From positions 1,984,001 to 2,048,000 of the forward strand of contig NZ_JACHMS010000001.1 in the NCBI RefSeq assembly GCF_014205055.1: 64,000 nucleotides of DNA, read 5' to 3'. Made by a program: the position numbers and the translations under genes. Shown here piece by piece: positions 8,200-17,285 of this stretch (positions within the stretch are counted from its first letter, which is position 1; the number at the start of each line of letters is the position of its first letter). The notes beneath the pieces were generated by a model. It saw nothing but the letters and a program-made list of their open reading frames with translations, was not told the origin of the DNA and did no database searches. The DNA is from Streptomyces luteogriseus. GTDB lineage: Bacteria > Actinomycetota > Actinomycetes > Streptomycetales > Streptomycetaceae.

Positions 8200-8354
8200 G
8201 CTCCGTCCTGGGTCGCGCTCGCTGTCTGCATCGGGCAATTCTTGCGCAGAGTCACCCGTTCGGCCCAACAGCGACACGCTCCGCGACCTCATTGCACCTC
8301 ACATCGGCCGGAAGGCGGCTGTGTGACGGGCGTAACGCCCGATGATCAAGCCGT

Positions 8355-8370
8355 GTGACAGAGGCGTAAC
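8355..8370 (+). promoter_or_regulatory. GlnR-like box upstream of the nitrate reductase
   Basis: GTGAC-N6-GTAAC (8355-8370) fits the gTnAC-N6-G(a/t)AAC half of the Streptomyces GlnR box. A second, imperfect GTGAC-N4-GTAAC copy sits at 8323-8336. GlnR is the nitrogen-limitation regulator known to control assimilatory nitrate reductase in S. coelicolor, so both the sequence and the target fit. The box ends 22 bp before the chosen start. Confidence 0.5.
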
Positions 8371-8392
8371 GGGCGATTCGTACCGTCGGGGC

Positions 8393-11300
8393 ATGAACTC
8401 GACCCCCGGAAGCCGGCCGGACACGCGGCAGGTGCGCACCGTCTGCTCGTACTGCGGGGTCGGCTGCGGTCTCGTGCTCGACGTGGGGGCGGGCCCGGAC
8501 GGGCGGCGCACGGTGCTGAAGGCGTCCGGTGACAAGGCGCATCCGGCGAACGCGGGGCGGTTGTGCACCAAGGGCGCGACCACCGCCGACATGCTGGCCG
8601 CACCCGGGCGGCTGGCCACCGCGCTGGTGCGGGACGACCGGGGCGAGGAGGCGGCCCCGGTGCCGGTGGCCGACGCCATCGCCGAGACGGCGGCGCGGCT
8701 GCGGGCGATCGTCGACGAGCACGGGCCGGACGCGGTGGCCTTCTACGTCTCCGGGCAGATGAGCCTCGAGGCGCAGTATCTGGCGAACAAGCTGGCCAAG
8801 GGTTTCGTGGGGACGAACCGGATCGAGTCGAACTCGCGGCTGTGCATGGCGAGCGCGGGCACCGGCTACAAGCTGTCCCTGGGTGCGGACGGGCCGCCCG
8901 GTTCGTACGAGGACTTCGACCGGGCGGACGCCTTTCTCGTCATCGGGTCGAACATGGCCGACTGCCATCCGATTCTCTTCCTGCGGATGATGGAGCGGGT
9001 CAAGGCGGGCGCCAGGCTGATCGTCGTCGATCCGCGGCGGACCGCGACCGCCGCCAAGGCCGATCTGTTCCTCCAGGTCAGGCCGGGCACCGACCTCGCG
9101 CTGCTGAACGGCCTGCTGCGGCTGCTGCACGAGGGCGGCCACGTGGACGAGGAGTTCGTCGCCGCGCACACCGAGGGCTGGGAGGCGCTGCCCGGGTTCC
9201 TCGCCGACTACGCCCCGGACGCGGTCGCGGAGATCACCGGGATCGCGGAGGCCGATCTGCGGGAGGCCGCACGGATCCTCGGCGCGGCGGGCGACCGGTG
9301 GATGAGCTGCTGGACCATGGGCCTGAACCAGTCCACGCACGGCACCTGGAACACCAACGCCCTGGTCAATCTGCATCTGGCGACGGGGGCGATCTGCCGT
9401 CCGGGCGCCGGGCCGTTCTCCCTGACCGGGCAGCCCAACGCCATGGGCGGGCGCGAGATGGGCTACATGGGGCCGGGGCTGCCGGGGCAGCGGTCGGTCC
9501 TCGTCGACGAGGAGCGGGCGTTCACCGAGGAGGTGTGGGAGCTGCCGCCGGGCACGCTGCGGGCCGACGGGTCCGGGCAGGGCACCGTCGACATGTTCCG
9601 GCGGATGGCCGACCGGGAGATCAAGGCCTGCTGGATCATCTGCACCAACCCGGTCGCCTCGGTCGCCAACCGCCGGACGGTCATCGAGGGGCTGGAGGCC
9701 GCCGAGTTCGTCGTCACGCAGGACGTGTTCGCCGACACCGAGACGAACGCGTACGCAGACGTCGTCCTGCCCGGCGCGATGTGGACCGAGGCGGAGGGCG
9801 TCTTCGTCAACAGCGAGCGCAACCTCACCCTGGCCCCGGCCGCCGCGGACCCGCCCGGGGAGGCGATGGCCGACTGGCGGATCATCGCGGAGGTGGCGTG
9901 CGCGATGGGGTACGAGAAGGGCTTCTCGTACGACGGCGCCGAGCAGGTCTTCGAGGAGATCCGGCGGTTCTTCAACCCCAGGACGGGGTGGGATCTGCGC
10001 GGGGTCACGTACGAACGGCTGCGGGGGACACCCGTGCAGTGGCCGGCCGCCAGGGAGGACGGGCCGGAGCGCAATCCGGTCCGGTACGTGGGGGACGAGG
10101 GGCTGCGTTTTCCGACGGCTTCCGGGCGGGCGGTGTTCTTCGCTCGGCCGCATCTGCCCGCCGCCGAGATGCCGGACGACGACTATCCGTTCGTGCTGAA
10201 CACCGGTCGGGTGCAGCACCAGTGGCACACGCTCACCAAGACGGGGAAGGTCGCCAAGCTCACCAAGCTGAATCCGGGGCCGTTCGTGGAGCTGCACCCC
10301 GAGGACGCCTCGGCGCTCGGGGCTGTCGACGGCGATCTCGTGGAGGTGGCCTCCCGGCGCGGGCGGGCCGTGCTGCCGGCGGTGGTGACCGACCGGGTGC
10401 GGCCGGGCGGCTGCTTCGCGCCGTTCCACTGGAACGACCTGTTCGGGGAGTACCTGAGCATCAACGCGGTGACGAGCGACGCGGTGGATCCGCTGTCGTT
10501 CCAGCCGGAGTTCAAGGTGTGCGCGGTGTCGCTGGCGAAGGTGGCGTCTCCGTCGCCCGCGTCGCCCGCGACGGTGGCTCCCCCGGTGCCCTCGCCGGAG
10601 GCACCGGCCCTGATTCCCACGACCGTGACGCCGGGCGGCGCCGATCCCTTCGGTATCGAACCCTCCCCTCCCCCGGTGCTCTCCGCCCAGGAGCGCCAGT
10701 ACCTGACCGGCTTCCTCGCGGGCCTCGGCTCGGGCGCCCCCGGGGTGCCGGTGCTGCCGCCCGACGCGCCCTTCTCGCCCGAGCACGCGCTCTGGGTGAA
10801 CGGGGTCCTGGCCGGCATGTACTCACGGACCGGGGCGGCCGTGCCGCAGGACCGGCCCGCGGGGCGGGAGATCGTCGTGCTGTGGGCCTCGCAGACCGGG
10901 AACGCGGAGGAGTTCGCCACGGCCACCGCCGAACGGCTGGCCTCGACCGGGCACCGTGCGACGCTCGTCGGCATGGACGACGCCGATGTCGGCACGCTCT
11001 CCCGCACGGCGGACCTGCTGTTCATCACCAGCACGTTCGGGGACGGCGACGCGCCCGACAACGGCTCCGGCTTCTGGGACGCGCTCTCCGGTGAGCGGGC
11101 CCCGCGGCTGGACGGGGTGCGGTACGCCGTGCTGGCCTTCGGCGACTCCTCGTACGACGACTTCTGCGGGCACGGGCGGCGGCTGGACGAGCGGCTCGAC
11201 GAACTGGGCGGGGTGCGGCTGGCCCCGCGCACGGACTGTGAGCCGGACTTCGAGCCGTCCGCCGGGGAGTGGCTCGACCAGGTGCTGTCGGCACTCGGTG

Positions 11301-12454
11301 AGCGGTCCGCCGCCCCGGCCGGAAAGCCCAGGGCGAAGTCCAAGCCCGTCGCCACCGCCCGGCTGGTCGGCAACCGGCTGCTCAGCAGGGACGGTGCGGG
11401 CAAGGAGGTCAGGCGGTTCACCTTCGACACGAGCGGGACCGACCTGGCATACGAGGCCGGGGACGCGCTCGGGGTGCGGCCGGTCAACGCCCCCTCCCTG
11501 GTGGCGGAGTGGCTCGCGGTGACCGGGGTGGACGCCGGGTCGGCCGTGACGGTCGACGGTGTCGGCGAGGTGCCGTTCGGCGAGGCGCTGCACCGGCATC
11601 TCGACATCACCGGGATCACCCCCGACCTGCTGCGCTTCGTCGCCGAACGCGCCCGGGACAAGCACGAGTTGCGCAGACTGCTGCGGCCCGACAACAAGGA
11701 CGGGCTGGCGCAGTGGAGCTGGGGGCGGCAGGCCGTGGACGTGCTCGCCGAGTACGCGGTGCGGGCGGGCGCCGAGGAGTGGGCCGGGGTGCTGCGCAGG
11801 CTCCAGCCGCGGCTGTACTCCATATCGTCCAGCCCGCTGGTCGATCCGCGCCGGGTGTCGCTGACGGTGTCCGTGGTGCGGTACGAGAACCTGCACGGCC
11901 GGGCACGCGGCGGGGTCTGCTCGCCGTACCTCGCGGACGCCGCACCGGACACCGAGGTGCCGGTGTTCGTGCAGCGTTCGCCGCACTTCCGGCCCCCGGC
12001 CGACGCGTCGACGCCGATGGTCATGGTCGGCCCGGGCACCGGTGTGGCGCCCTTCGTCGGGTTCCTGGAGGAGCGGCGGGCGCTCGGCCACCGGGGCCCC
12101 AACTGGCTGTTCTTCGGGGAGCAGCACCGGGCGACGGACTTCTACTACGAGGACGAGCTGACGGCGCTGCTCGACGAGGGCACCCTCACGCGGCTGGACA
12201 CCGCCTTCTCCCGGGACCAGCGCAACAAGGTGTACGTGCAGGACCGGATGCGCGAGCACGGGCCGGAGCTGTGGCACTGGCTGTGCGACGGGGCCCGCTT
12301 CTACGTGTGCGGCGACGCCTCCCGGATGGCGAAGGACGTGGACCGGGCGCTGAGGGACGTGGTGATGGCGCACGGCGGGCTGGGCGAGGCGGAGGCCGCC
12401 GCGTTCGTGAAGCAACTCGCGGCGGACAAGCGGTACGTCCGGGACGTGTACTGA
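8393..12454 (+). CDS. Assimilatory nitrate reductase fused to a sulfite-reductase-type flavoprotein
   Basis: A 1,353-residue soluble fusion. The N-terminal molybdopterin oxidoreductase carries a [4Fe-4S] cluster site (C18, C21, C25, C58) and the likely Mo-ligand Cys151 in [11 protein letters not shown]. The family's molydopterin-dinucleotide-binding tail ends near residue 720. A Pro/Ala-rich linker leads to an FMN flavodoxin domain ([11 protein letters not shown] near 826), then FAD and NADPH domains ([29 protein letters not shown]) of CysJ/cytochrome-P450-reductase type. It should pass electrons NADPH-FAD-FMN-FeS-Mo to reduce nitrate to nitrite without separate ferredoxin or reductase subunits. 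The start at 8393 (MNSTPGS) puts the FeS cysteines at the usual distance. Two further in-frame codons upstream would run through the GlnR-like box. No nitrite reductase gene is adjacent. Confidence 0.92.
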   Translation: MNSTPGSRPDTRQVRTVCSYCGVGCGLVLDVGAGPDGRRTVLKASGDKAHPANAGRLCTKGATTADMLAAPGRLATALVRDDRGEEAAPVPVADAIAETAARLRAIVDEHGPDAVAFYVSGQMSLEAQYLANKLAKGFVGTNRIESNSRLCMASAGTGYKLSLGADGPPGSYEDFDRADAFLVIGSNMADCHPILFLRMMERVKAGARLIVVDPRRTATAAKADLFLQVRPGTDLALLNGLLRLLHEGGHVDEEFVAAHTEGWEALPGFLADYAPDAVAEITGIAEADLREAARILGAAGDRWMSCWTMGLNQSTHGTWNTNALVNLHLATGAICRPGAGPFSLTGQPNAMGGREMGYMGPGLPGQRSVLVDEERAFTEEVWELPPGTLRADGSGQGTVDMFRRMADREIKACWIICTNPVASVANRRTVIEGLEAAEFVVTQDVFADTETNAYADVVLPGAMWTEAEGVFVNSERNLTLAPAAADPPGEAMADWRIIAEVACAMGYEKGFSYDGAEQVFEEIRRFFNPRTGWDLRGVTYERLRGTPVQWPAAREDGPERNPVRYVGDEGLRFPTASGRAVFFARPHLPAAEMPDDDYPFVLNTGRVQHQWHTLTKTGKVAKLTKLNPGPFVELHPEDASALGAVDGDLVEVASRRGRAVLPAVVTDRVRPGGCFAPFHWNDLFGEYLSINAVTSDAVDPLSFQPEFKVCAVSLAKVASPSPASPATVAPPVPSPEAPALIPTTVTPGGADPFGIEPSPPPVLSAQERQYLTGFLAGLGSGAPGVPVLPPDAPFSPEHALWVNGVLAGMYSRTGAAVPQDRPAGREIVVLWASQTGNAEEFATATAERLASTGHRATLVGMDDADVGTLSRTADLLFITSTFGDGDAPDNGSGFWDALSGERAPRLDGVRYAVLAFGDSSYDDFCGHGRRLDERLDELGGVRLAPRTDCEPDFEPSAGEWLDQVLSALGERSAAPAGKPRAKSKPVATARLVGNRLLSRDGAGKEVRRFTFDTSGTDLAYEAGDALGVRPVNAPSLVAEWLAVTGVDAGSAVTVDGVGEVPFGEALHRHLDITGITPDLLRFVAERARDKHELRRLLRPDNKDGLAQWSWGRQAVDVLAEYAVRAGAEEWAGVLRRLQPRLYSISSSPLVDPRRVSLTVSVVRYENLHGRARGGVCSPYLADAAPDTEVPVFVQRSPHFRPPADASTPMVMVGPGTGVAPFVGFLEERRALGHRGPNWLFFGEQHRATDFYYEDELTALLDEGTLTRLDTAFSRDQRNKVYVQDRMREHGPELWHWLCDGARFYVCGDASRMAKDVDRALRDVVMAHGGLGEAEAAAFVKQLAADKRYVRDVY

Positions 12455-12468
12455 GCCCAGGGGATACG

Positions 12469-12498
12469 GGTGTCGGGGCCCCTTACCGGGGTCACACC
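12469..12498 (+). terminator. Hairpin after the nitrate reductase gene
   Basis: GGTGT-(CGG bulge)-GGCCCC pairs with GGGGTC-ACACC around TTACC, starting 14 bp after the stop. Eleven pairs including one G-T. It suits a factor-independent terminator without a U-tract. Confidence 0.5.
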
Positions 12499-12770
12499 GG
12501 AATCTTCACCTCCGTCCGGGTCCCGCTCACCGGCGGCGGACAGCGTCCTTCGGCGTGTACTCGGCAGAAGCCACGCTGGTGGTGCCCGGCCCGCGCACGG
12601 CAGCGCCCAGCCACGAACTCCGGCCGTCCGCGGGCAGGTTCCCGCCGCCCCGGCCGGGGCCCGGATCCGCCTGCGCGCGTTCACGGCGTCGCCGCAGACC
12701 CTGTCGAGCGCGGATGTGCAGGAGGCGGTGCGCGGGGCTCGCTGACGACGGTGCCGGGGAGCCGGGGGCG
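12499..12770. other. Stretch without a recognised gene
   Basis: Open frames exist on both strands, for example plus 12470-12745. None has a convincing ribosome binding site, family resemblance or codon pattern. It separates the nitrate reductase terminator from the 3' end of the yceI gene. I see nothing definite. Confidence 0.5.
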
Positions 12771-13286
12771 TCAGGCCGCGGCCCTGGTGAAGCGGAGCGT
12801 GGCGGTGACCGTGGTGCGGCCGCGGATCATGCCCAGCTGGTTCCAGCCCATGCCGAACTGCTCGCGGTCCACGGTGAACTCGGTGTCCAGGGTGAGGCCC
12901 GTGGTGTCCCGGTCCGTCACGCGCGCGGTCAGGGACAGCGGCCTGCTGATGCCGCGCACGGTCAGCCGGCCGACGACGTGCACCTGGTCCCCGTCGCGGA
13001 GCTCGGCGCTGTGGGCCACGAAGGTGATCTCGGGGTGGTGGCCGGCGTCGAAGAAGTGCTCGGACCCGAGGTGGGTGTCGCGCTTGGCGTTCCCGGTGTC
13101 CAGGGAGGCGGCGTCGAAGGTCAGGGTACCGACGGCGGATCCGTCGGGCCGGACCTCGCCGGTGCCGCCGACGGCACCGAAGGCCCCCTTCACGGTGACC
13201 AGGCCCCACATCGTCTTGTGCCGGATGCCGACGGTCGAGGCGGTCGCGTCGAGCTGCCACTGTCCGGTTTCCACGGTGACGGTCAT
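12771..13286 (-). CDS. YceI-family protein
   Basis: A 171-residue lipocalin-like YceI domain protein. Family hallmarks are the opening GQWQLDATASTVGIRHKTM, the central FDAGHHPEITFVA, and the closing FGMGWNQLGMI. YceI proteins bind isoprenoid or other lipophilic ligands in a beta-barrel. This copy has no signal peptide, so it should be cytoplasmic. The start at 13286 follows AGGGAGAA. The ATG at 13334 would put the operator DNA inside the gene. It diverges from marR, and the shared 115-bp gap holds three palindromic sites, so MarR very likely represses it. Confidence 0.9.
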   Translation of the reverse strand: MTVTVETGQWQLDATASTVGIRHKTMWGLVTVKGAFGAVGGTGEVRPDGSAVGTLTFDAASLDTGNAKRDTHLGSEHFFDAGHHPEITFVAHSAELRDGDQVHVVGRLTVRGISRPLSLTARVTDRDTTGLTLDTEFTVDREQFGMGWNQLGMIRGRTTVTATLRFTRAAA

Positions 13287-13308
13287 GATCGTTCTCCCTG
13301 CCAAGTCG

Positions 13309-13381
13309 TTCAATTTTGGATGACTGGGCGGCACGCTAGCGCCTCATCCAAAATTGGACAACCCCGTTCTCCAAATTTGGA
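13309..13381. promoter_or_regulatory. Three-site MarR operator between yceI and marR
   Basis: Three copies of a 12-bp palindrome: TTCAATTTTGGA (13309-13320), TCCAAAATTGGA (13347-13358) and TCCAAATTTGGA (13370-13381, perfect). They are AT-rich islands in GC-rich DNA. The spacing is 38 and 23 bp centre to centre. Site 1 is 23 bp from the yceI start and site 3 is 21 bp from the marR start, a typical autoregulated divergent operator. Confidence 0.75.
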
Positions 13382-13401
13382 CGACAGGTAGACTCGACGG
13401 C

Positions 13402-13905
13402 ATGGCCGACCCCGAGGAGCACCCCACCGACCAGCCCGGATGCCCGTCCCCCGACGGTGGCGGGCTGCTGCCCGCGGAGTTGCGCGCCTGGATGCTGCTG
13501 CTGGCCGCGACGGGAGCGGTGGAGCAGCGGCTGCGCGCGGTCGTGAAGGAGAGGCTCGACGTCTCGCACGACGAGTTCCTCGTCCTGTGCCTGCTCGCGG
13601 AGCAGCCCGAGGGCGGCCTGCGCATGACACGCGTCGCGGAGCTCCTGGGCCGCCCCAAGACCCGCCTCACCTACCAGATCGCCTGCCTGCAACACGCCGG
13701 GCTCGTCACCCGCAGGTCGGTCTGCGGCGACAGGCGCGGCGTCGAGGTCGCCCTCACGGACAAGGCCCGCGACCTGTTCAAGGAGGCCTCGGCCCCGCTC
13801 GCCGCCACGGTGACCGAGTCCCTGGCGCGCTTCATGGGACCGGACCAGTGCGCGGCGATGCGGGGGCTGGTGCCCGATCTGGCGGAGGACGCGCCCGCCG
13901 AGTGA
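13402..13905 (+). CDS. MarR-family transcriptional regulator
   Basis: A 167-residue winged-helix dimeric regulator. The region ELRAWMLLLAATGAVEQRL forms the dimerisation helix, RMTRVAELLGRPKTRLTYQI the DNA-recognition helix-turn-helix (about residues 75-94) and RRSVCGDRRGVEVALT the wing. ATG 13402 is the start. The in-frame ATG at 13354 lies inside an operator. It probably represses itself and the divergent yceI gene through the three palindromes. The ligand is unknown. The N-terminal segment of about 25 residues is charged and disordered. Confidence 0.9.
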   Translation: MADPEEHPTDQPGCPSPDGGGLLPAELRAWMLLLAATGAVEQRLRAVVKERLDVSHDEFLVLCLLAEQPEGGLRMTRVAELLGRPKTRLTYQIACLQHAGLVTRRSVCGDRRGVEVALTDKARDLFKEASAPLAATVTESLARFMGPDQCAAMRGLVPDLAEDAPAE

Positions 13906-13952
13906 GCCGGGCGGGCCGCCGTTGATGCCGGGCGGCTTCATCTACACGGCCG

Positions 13953-13994
13953 TAGAATCCGGGAACACCGGCGCGACGACGAGCGTTGTGCCGG
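13953..13994 (+). promoter_or_regulatory. Promoter -10 and 5' hairpin of the CNNM operon leader
   Basis: TAGAAT (13953-13958) is a good -10, with no clear -35. The predicted RNA would start near 13965 and fold at once into an 11-bp hairpin: CCGGCGCGACG at 13968-13978 pairs with CGTTGTGCCGG at 13984-13994, two G-U pairs, loop ACGAG. The leader to the first transporter gene would be about 150 nt, unusually long for this window. Confidence 0.45.
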
Positions 13995-14019
13995 AGACAC
14001 ACCAGATCTAAGGAGCACG

Positions 14020-14118
14020 TTGTTGTCCGCCAGACCGACGGACCCTCCGGGGCACAGTCCCCGACCATCCCGCCACGAGACGAGTGATCGCGGCACACGG
14101 CGGGGTGGTGTTCGATGA
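14020..14118 (+). CDS. Candidate leader peptide of the CNNM operon
   Basis: A 32-codon frame opens with TTG (14020 or 14023) behind the strong AAGGAG at 14010-14015. It ends in TGA overlapping the ATG of the next gene (14115). The predicted peptide is rich in Pro, Arg and His (LSARPTDPPGHSPRPSRHE...), with six prolines in its first 17 residues. Proline-rich leader peptides in front of Mg2+ transporter genes (mgtL, corL in enterobacteria) sense Mg2+ through ribosome stalling. That analogy is the reason for listing it. It may only be translational coupling. Confidence 0.4.
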   Translation: MLSARPTDPPGHSPRPSRHETSDRGTRRGGVR

Positions 14119-15458
14119 GTGCCGCCGAGGCCCTGCTGGGCCTGCTCGCCGTGTTCGTGCTGACCGCGGGCACCGGCTACTTCGTCGCCCAGGAGTTCGC
14201 CTACGTCTCCGCCGACCGGCTGACCCTCGCGCGTGAGGCCGAAGCCGGGGACCGCCGGGCGGCTCGTGCCCTCAGGGTGCTGGAGCGGCTGTCGTTCATG
14301 CTGTCCGGCGCGCAGCTCGGCATCACCGTCACCGGGCTGGTCGTCGGCTTCATCGCCGAACCCTCGGTGTCCGCGCTGCTCCGGCCCGCCCTGACGGGGA
14401 TCGGCCTGCCCGACACGGCCGTCGGCGGCATCGCCGTCGTACTCGCCTTCGTGCTGGCCACGGTCGTGCAGATGGTGCTGGGCGAACTCGCCCCGAAGAA
14501 CCTCGCGATCGCCGTGCCCGAGCGGCTGGCGAAGGCGCTCGCCCCGTCCACGCTCGCGTATCTGAAAGTCGTCGGCCCCGTCGTACGGATCTTCGACAGT
14601 GCGGCCAACCGGCTGCTGCGCAGGGCCGGGATCGAGCCCGTCGAGGAGCTGCACCACGGCGCCACGCTGGAGGAGCTCGGCCATCTGATCGGCGAGTCCC
14701 ACGAGCAGGGTGAGCTGCCCGGGGGGACCGCCGCGCTGCTGGACCACGCGCTGGAGTTCTCCGAGCGCGCCCTGGACGAGGTGATGGTGCCGCGTGCCGA
14801 CGCCGTGTTCGTCCGCAAGGACGCCGGCGCCGAGGAGGCGGTCGGTCTGATCGCCCGGTACGGCCACTCCAACTACCCGGTGCTCGGCGACCATCCGGAC
14901 GACATCGTGGGCGTGCTGGGCGTGCGCGAGCTGATGGCGCTGCCCGCAGACCGCCTGGCGGGCGCACGGGCCGGTGAGGTGGCCCGGAGACCGCTGCTGC
15001 TGCCGGACACACTCGCGCTGCCCGACGCGGTGACGCGGATGCGGGAGCAGGACGACGAGTTCGCGGTCGTCCTCGACGAGCACGGCGGCGTGGCGGGCAT
15101 CGTCACGTACGAGGACATCGCGGAGGAACTGGTCGGTGACATCGCCGACGAGTCCGACAAGGTCACCCTGCTCGCCGTCGCGGACGGCGACGGCTGGCTG
15201 GTGGACGCCGGCCGCCGGGTGGACGAGGTGACCGAGGCGACCGGTGTCCGGCTGCCGGAGGGCGACGACTACGACACCGTGGCCGGCCTGGTCGTGGACC
15301 GGCTCGGCCGCTTCCCGACGGTCGGCGACCGGGTCACGGTCGAGCTGCCCGGCGGCGGGCATGCCGTGATCGACGTCCGGACGCTGGACCGGCACGTGGC
15401 CGACCGCGTCCGGATCAGTCCGCTGGTGGAGGCCGTGGAAACCGAGGAGATGGCGTGA
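14115..15458 (+). CDS. CNNM/CorC-type transporter-like protein (hemolysin family), full length
   Basis: A 447-residue membrane protein. The N-terminal DUF21/CNNM domain spans residues 1 to about 190, with hydrophobic helices near 3-25, 55-80 and 95-125 and the conserved GYFVAQEFAYVSADR, SGAQLGITVTGL and VLGELAPKN motifs. A CBS pair follows at about 205-330 (VMVPRAD...YPVLGDHPDDIVGVL; FAVVLDEHGGVAGIVTYEDI). A C-terminal CorC_HlyC domain covers about 345-430. Characterised relatives move or regulate Mg2+ (MgpA/YqxL, CorC, CNNM), and the CBS domains bind adenine nucleotides. It is the first gene of a two-gene operon, with the next start overlapping by 4 bp. A long structured leader precedes it. 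Confidence 0.9.
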   Translation: MSAAEALLGLLAVFVLTAGTGYFVAQEFAYVSADRLTLAREAEAGDRRAARALRVLERLSFMLSGAQLGITVTGLVVGFIAEPSVSALLRPALTGIGLPDTAVGGIAVVLAFVLATVVQMVLGELAPKNLAIAVPERLAKALAPSTLAYLKVVGPVVRIFDSAANRLLRRAGIEPVEELHHGATLEELGHLIGESHEQGELPGGTAALLDHALEFSERALDEVMVPRADAVFVRKDAGAEEAVGLIARYGHSNYPVLGDHPDDIVGVLGVRELMALPADRLAGARAGEVARRPLLLPDTLALPDAVTRMREQDDEFAVVLDEHGGVAGIVTYEDIAEELVGDIADESDKVTLLAVADGDGWLVDAGRRVDEVTEATGVRLPEGDDYDTVAGLVVDRLGRFPTVGDRVTVELPGGGHAVIDVRTLDRHVADRVRISPLVEAVETEEMA

Positions 15459-16477
15459 GTTTCCCGATGGCGGTCTTCGTGACCGTGCTGCTGCTGATCG
15501 GCAGCGGCTTCTTCGTGGCGGCGGAGTTCGCTCTGGTCGCCGCCAAACGGCACCGCATGGAGAAGGCGGCGGCCGAGGGACGGCGCGGCGCCGGGGCGGC
15601 CCTGGCCGGGATGCGCGAGCTGTCGCTGATGCTGGCCGGCGCCCAGCTGGGCATCACCGTGTGCACGCTGGGCCTGGGCTCGGTGTCCAAGCCGGCGATC
15701 TCGCACGAACTCGACCCGCTGCTGCACACGCTGGGCCTGCCCAGCGCCGTGAGCTACGGCGTGGCCTTCGCCGTGGCGATGGTCGTGGTGGTCTTCCTGC
15801 ACATGGTCGTCGGCGAGATGGCGCCCAAGTCCTGGGCGATCGCCCACCCGGAGCGTTCGGCGATGCTGCTGTCGCCGCCCTTCCGGGCCGTGGTGCGGGC
15901 CGTACGTCCGCTGATCCGGCTGCTCAACCGGGTCAGCAACGCCCTGGTACGGCTGTGCCGGGTGTCCCCGCGCGACGAGCTGGCCTCCGTGCACAACCGG
16001 GAGCAGCTGACGCACCTGGTGGAGGAGTCGGAGCGGCTGGGCCTGATCAGCGCGACCGACTCGGAGCTGCTGACCCGCTCACTGACCGAGCCGGAGACGC
16101 CGGCCGCGGCGCTGCGGATCCCGGCCGACGAGATCACCTGGGTCGAGGGCGGGGCGGATCTCGACGCGCTGCTGCGCTTCGCCGCCGAGCACGACCGCAC
16201 CCGGCTGCTGGTCCGGGAGAACGGCACGGTCCTCGGTTCCGTGCACGCCCGGGACGCCCTGGTGGCCCGGGCCCGGGGCCGGGCCACGACCGCGCGGGAC
16301 CTCGCCCGGCCGGTGCCGGAACTGGCGGAGACCGCCACGGTCGCCGACGCGATCGAGCTGCTCCGCCGCCGCCGGTCGTCCCTGGCCGTGATCCGCGACG
16401 ACTCCGGCCGGCTCACCGGCCTGGTCACCCTGGACGACCTGCTGGCCCGTCTGATGCAGCCGGCCACGGCGGCCTGA
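15455..16477 (+). CDS. CNNM/CBS paralogue lacking the CorC_HlyC domain
   Basis: A 340-residue paralogue of the preceding protein. It has DUF21/CNNM helices (FFVAAEFALVAAKRHRM, LAGAQLGITVCTLGLG, VVGEMAPKSWAI) and a CBS pair ending in TGLVTLDDLLARLM, but stops there without the C-terminal CorC_HlyC domain. The GTG start overlaps the upstream stop (GTGA), indicating coupled translation and probably a heteromeric complex with the full-length partner. Such long/short tandem pairs are common in Streptomyces, so the short form is probably normal and not a truncation. Confidence 0.9.
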   Translation: MSFPMAVFVTVLLLIGSGFFVAAEFALVAAKRHRMEKAAAEGRRGAGAALAGMRELSLMLAGAQLGITVCTLGLGSVSKPAISHELDPLLHTLGLPSAVSYGVAFAVAMVVVVFLHMVVGEMAPKSWAIAHPERSAMLLSPPFRAVVRAVRPLIRLLNRVSNALVRLCRVSPRDELASVHNREQLTHLVEESERLGLISATDSELLTRSLTEPETPAAALRIPADEITWVEGGADLDALLRFAAEHDRTRLLVRENGTVLGSVHARDALVARARGRATTARDLARPVPELAETATVADAIELLRRRRSSLAVIRDDSGRLTGLVTLDDLLARLMQPATAA

Positions 16478-16483
16478 CGGGGC

Positions 16484-16525
16484 CGGGACGGGGCGGGGCG
16501 GCCGGGCGGCACCGTGCCCGTCCCG
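16484..16525 (+). terminator. Long-loop hairpin after the CNNM operon
   Basis: CGGGACGGG (16484-16492) and CCCGTCCCG (16517-16525) are perfect 9-bp inverted repeats separated by 24 nt. The hairpin starts 7 bp after the stop codon. It is a reasonable terminator, though the sequence is so GC-rich that chance pairing is possible. Confidence 0.35.
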
Positions 16526-16611
16526 ACGCAAGGGCGGGACGCCCGAGGGGACGCCCGCCCAACGAAGCCGGGACCACTCGACGGGGGGGCGGGGCCAGCG
16601 GACACGGTCGG

Positions 16612-16890
16612 GGCCACCCCTCGGGGACGCGACCGCCCGACGAGGCCGGGACCGCCAGACGGGGACGGAACCACCCGACCGCGCCGTGACGGCCCGACGA
16701 GGACGAGGCCACCCCAGGGGACGCGACCACCCGACCGCCCCGGGGCCACCCCACGGGGACGCGACCGCCCGACCGCGCCGTGACGGCCCGACGAGGACGA
16801 GGCCACCCGGCGGGGACGAGGCCACCCGGCGGGGACGAGGCCACCCGGCTAGGCCGGGGCCACCCGACCGCGCCGTGGCCGCCTGACGGG
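16612..16890. repeat. 19-bp tandem repeat tract (about 14-15 units)
   Basis: Degenerate units with an almost exact 19-bp period, for example GGCCACCCCTCGGGGACGC, GACCGCCCGACGAGGCCGG, GACGGCCCGACGAGGACGA and GGCCACCCGGCGGGGACGA. The last of these occurs twice back to back. Consensus about GRCCRCCCGRCGRGGMCGR. Because 19 is not a multiple of three, the reading frame shifts from unit to unit and all frames look repetitive Arg/Pro/Gly, so this is not a gene. A related tract lies at 36615-36760. Confidence 0.85.
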
Positions 16891-17285
16891 TACGGGGTCC
16901 GAACATCCAGCACATCTGCACACCGCGCCCCAGCAGGCGGCGCCGTGGCCTGGGCGTTGCCATCTGCCGGCCGTGGCCCGGGGACTTGGCGGTGAAGTGC
17001 CCGCTTCGGGAATCGGGGCGCAATACTCCCGTGCCCGGCCGGGCGACGGGGTGTGTGAAGGATTGGGCGCATTCGGTGAGCCCGCGGTCATAGCGGTGAA
17101 GGCGGCTGCCGAAAGGAGCCGTGCCTCGTCGGCGGGCGGTTGGCCGTCCTCCGCGCGGGGTGCTTTGATCCTGCGCACGGCGGGAGCGGCCGGGGCGGAA
17201 TCCAGGTTCCCGGATTCCGGCGCTCACCCGCGCTCACCCGCGCTCACCGCCACTGCGAGACATACACGCGAAGGGAAACTCCCCC
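16891..17285. other. Upstream region of the RiPP-like gene, no gene recognised
   Basis: About 400 bp without a convincing coding frame. Near the end there are three direct repeats of CGCTCACCCG (about 17219-17247). AAGGGAA serves as the probable ribosome binding site about 7 bp before the ATG at 17286. A TTGATC at about 17165 could be a -35, but I cannot pair it with a clear -10. Confidence 0.45.

Noticed and set aside
8252..10786. 844-codon minus-strand frame
   Set aside because: Antisense to the nitrate reductase, whose FeS, Mo and FMN motifs are complete in the plus frame.
13968..14114. Known riboswitch in front of the CNNM operon
   Set aside because: I could not match the leader to M-box, yybP-ykoY, ydaO, crcB or guanidine riboswitch signatures by eye, so only a hairpin and a leader frame are claimed.
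16514..16995. Several short frames rich in RDRPTRPGPP
   Set aside because: Products of the 19-bp tandem repeat read in different frames; not a multiple of three and no ribosome binding sites.
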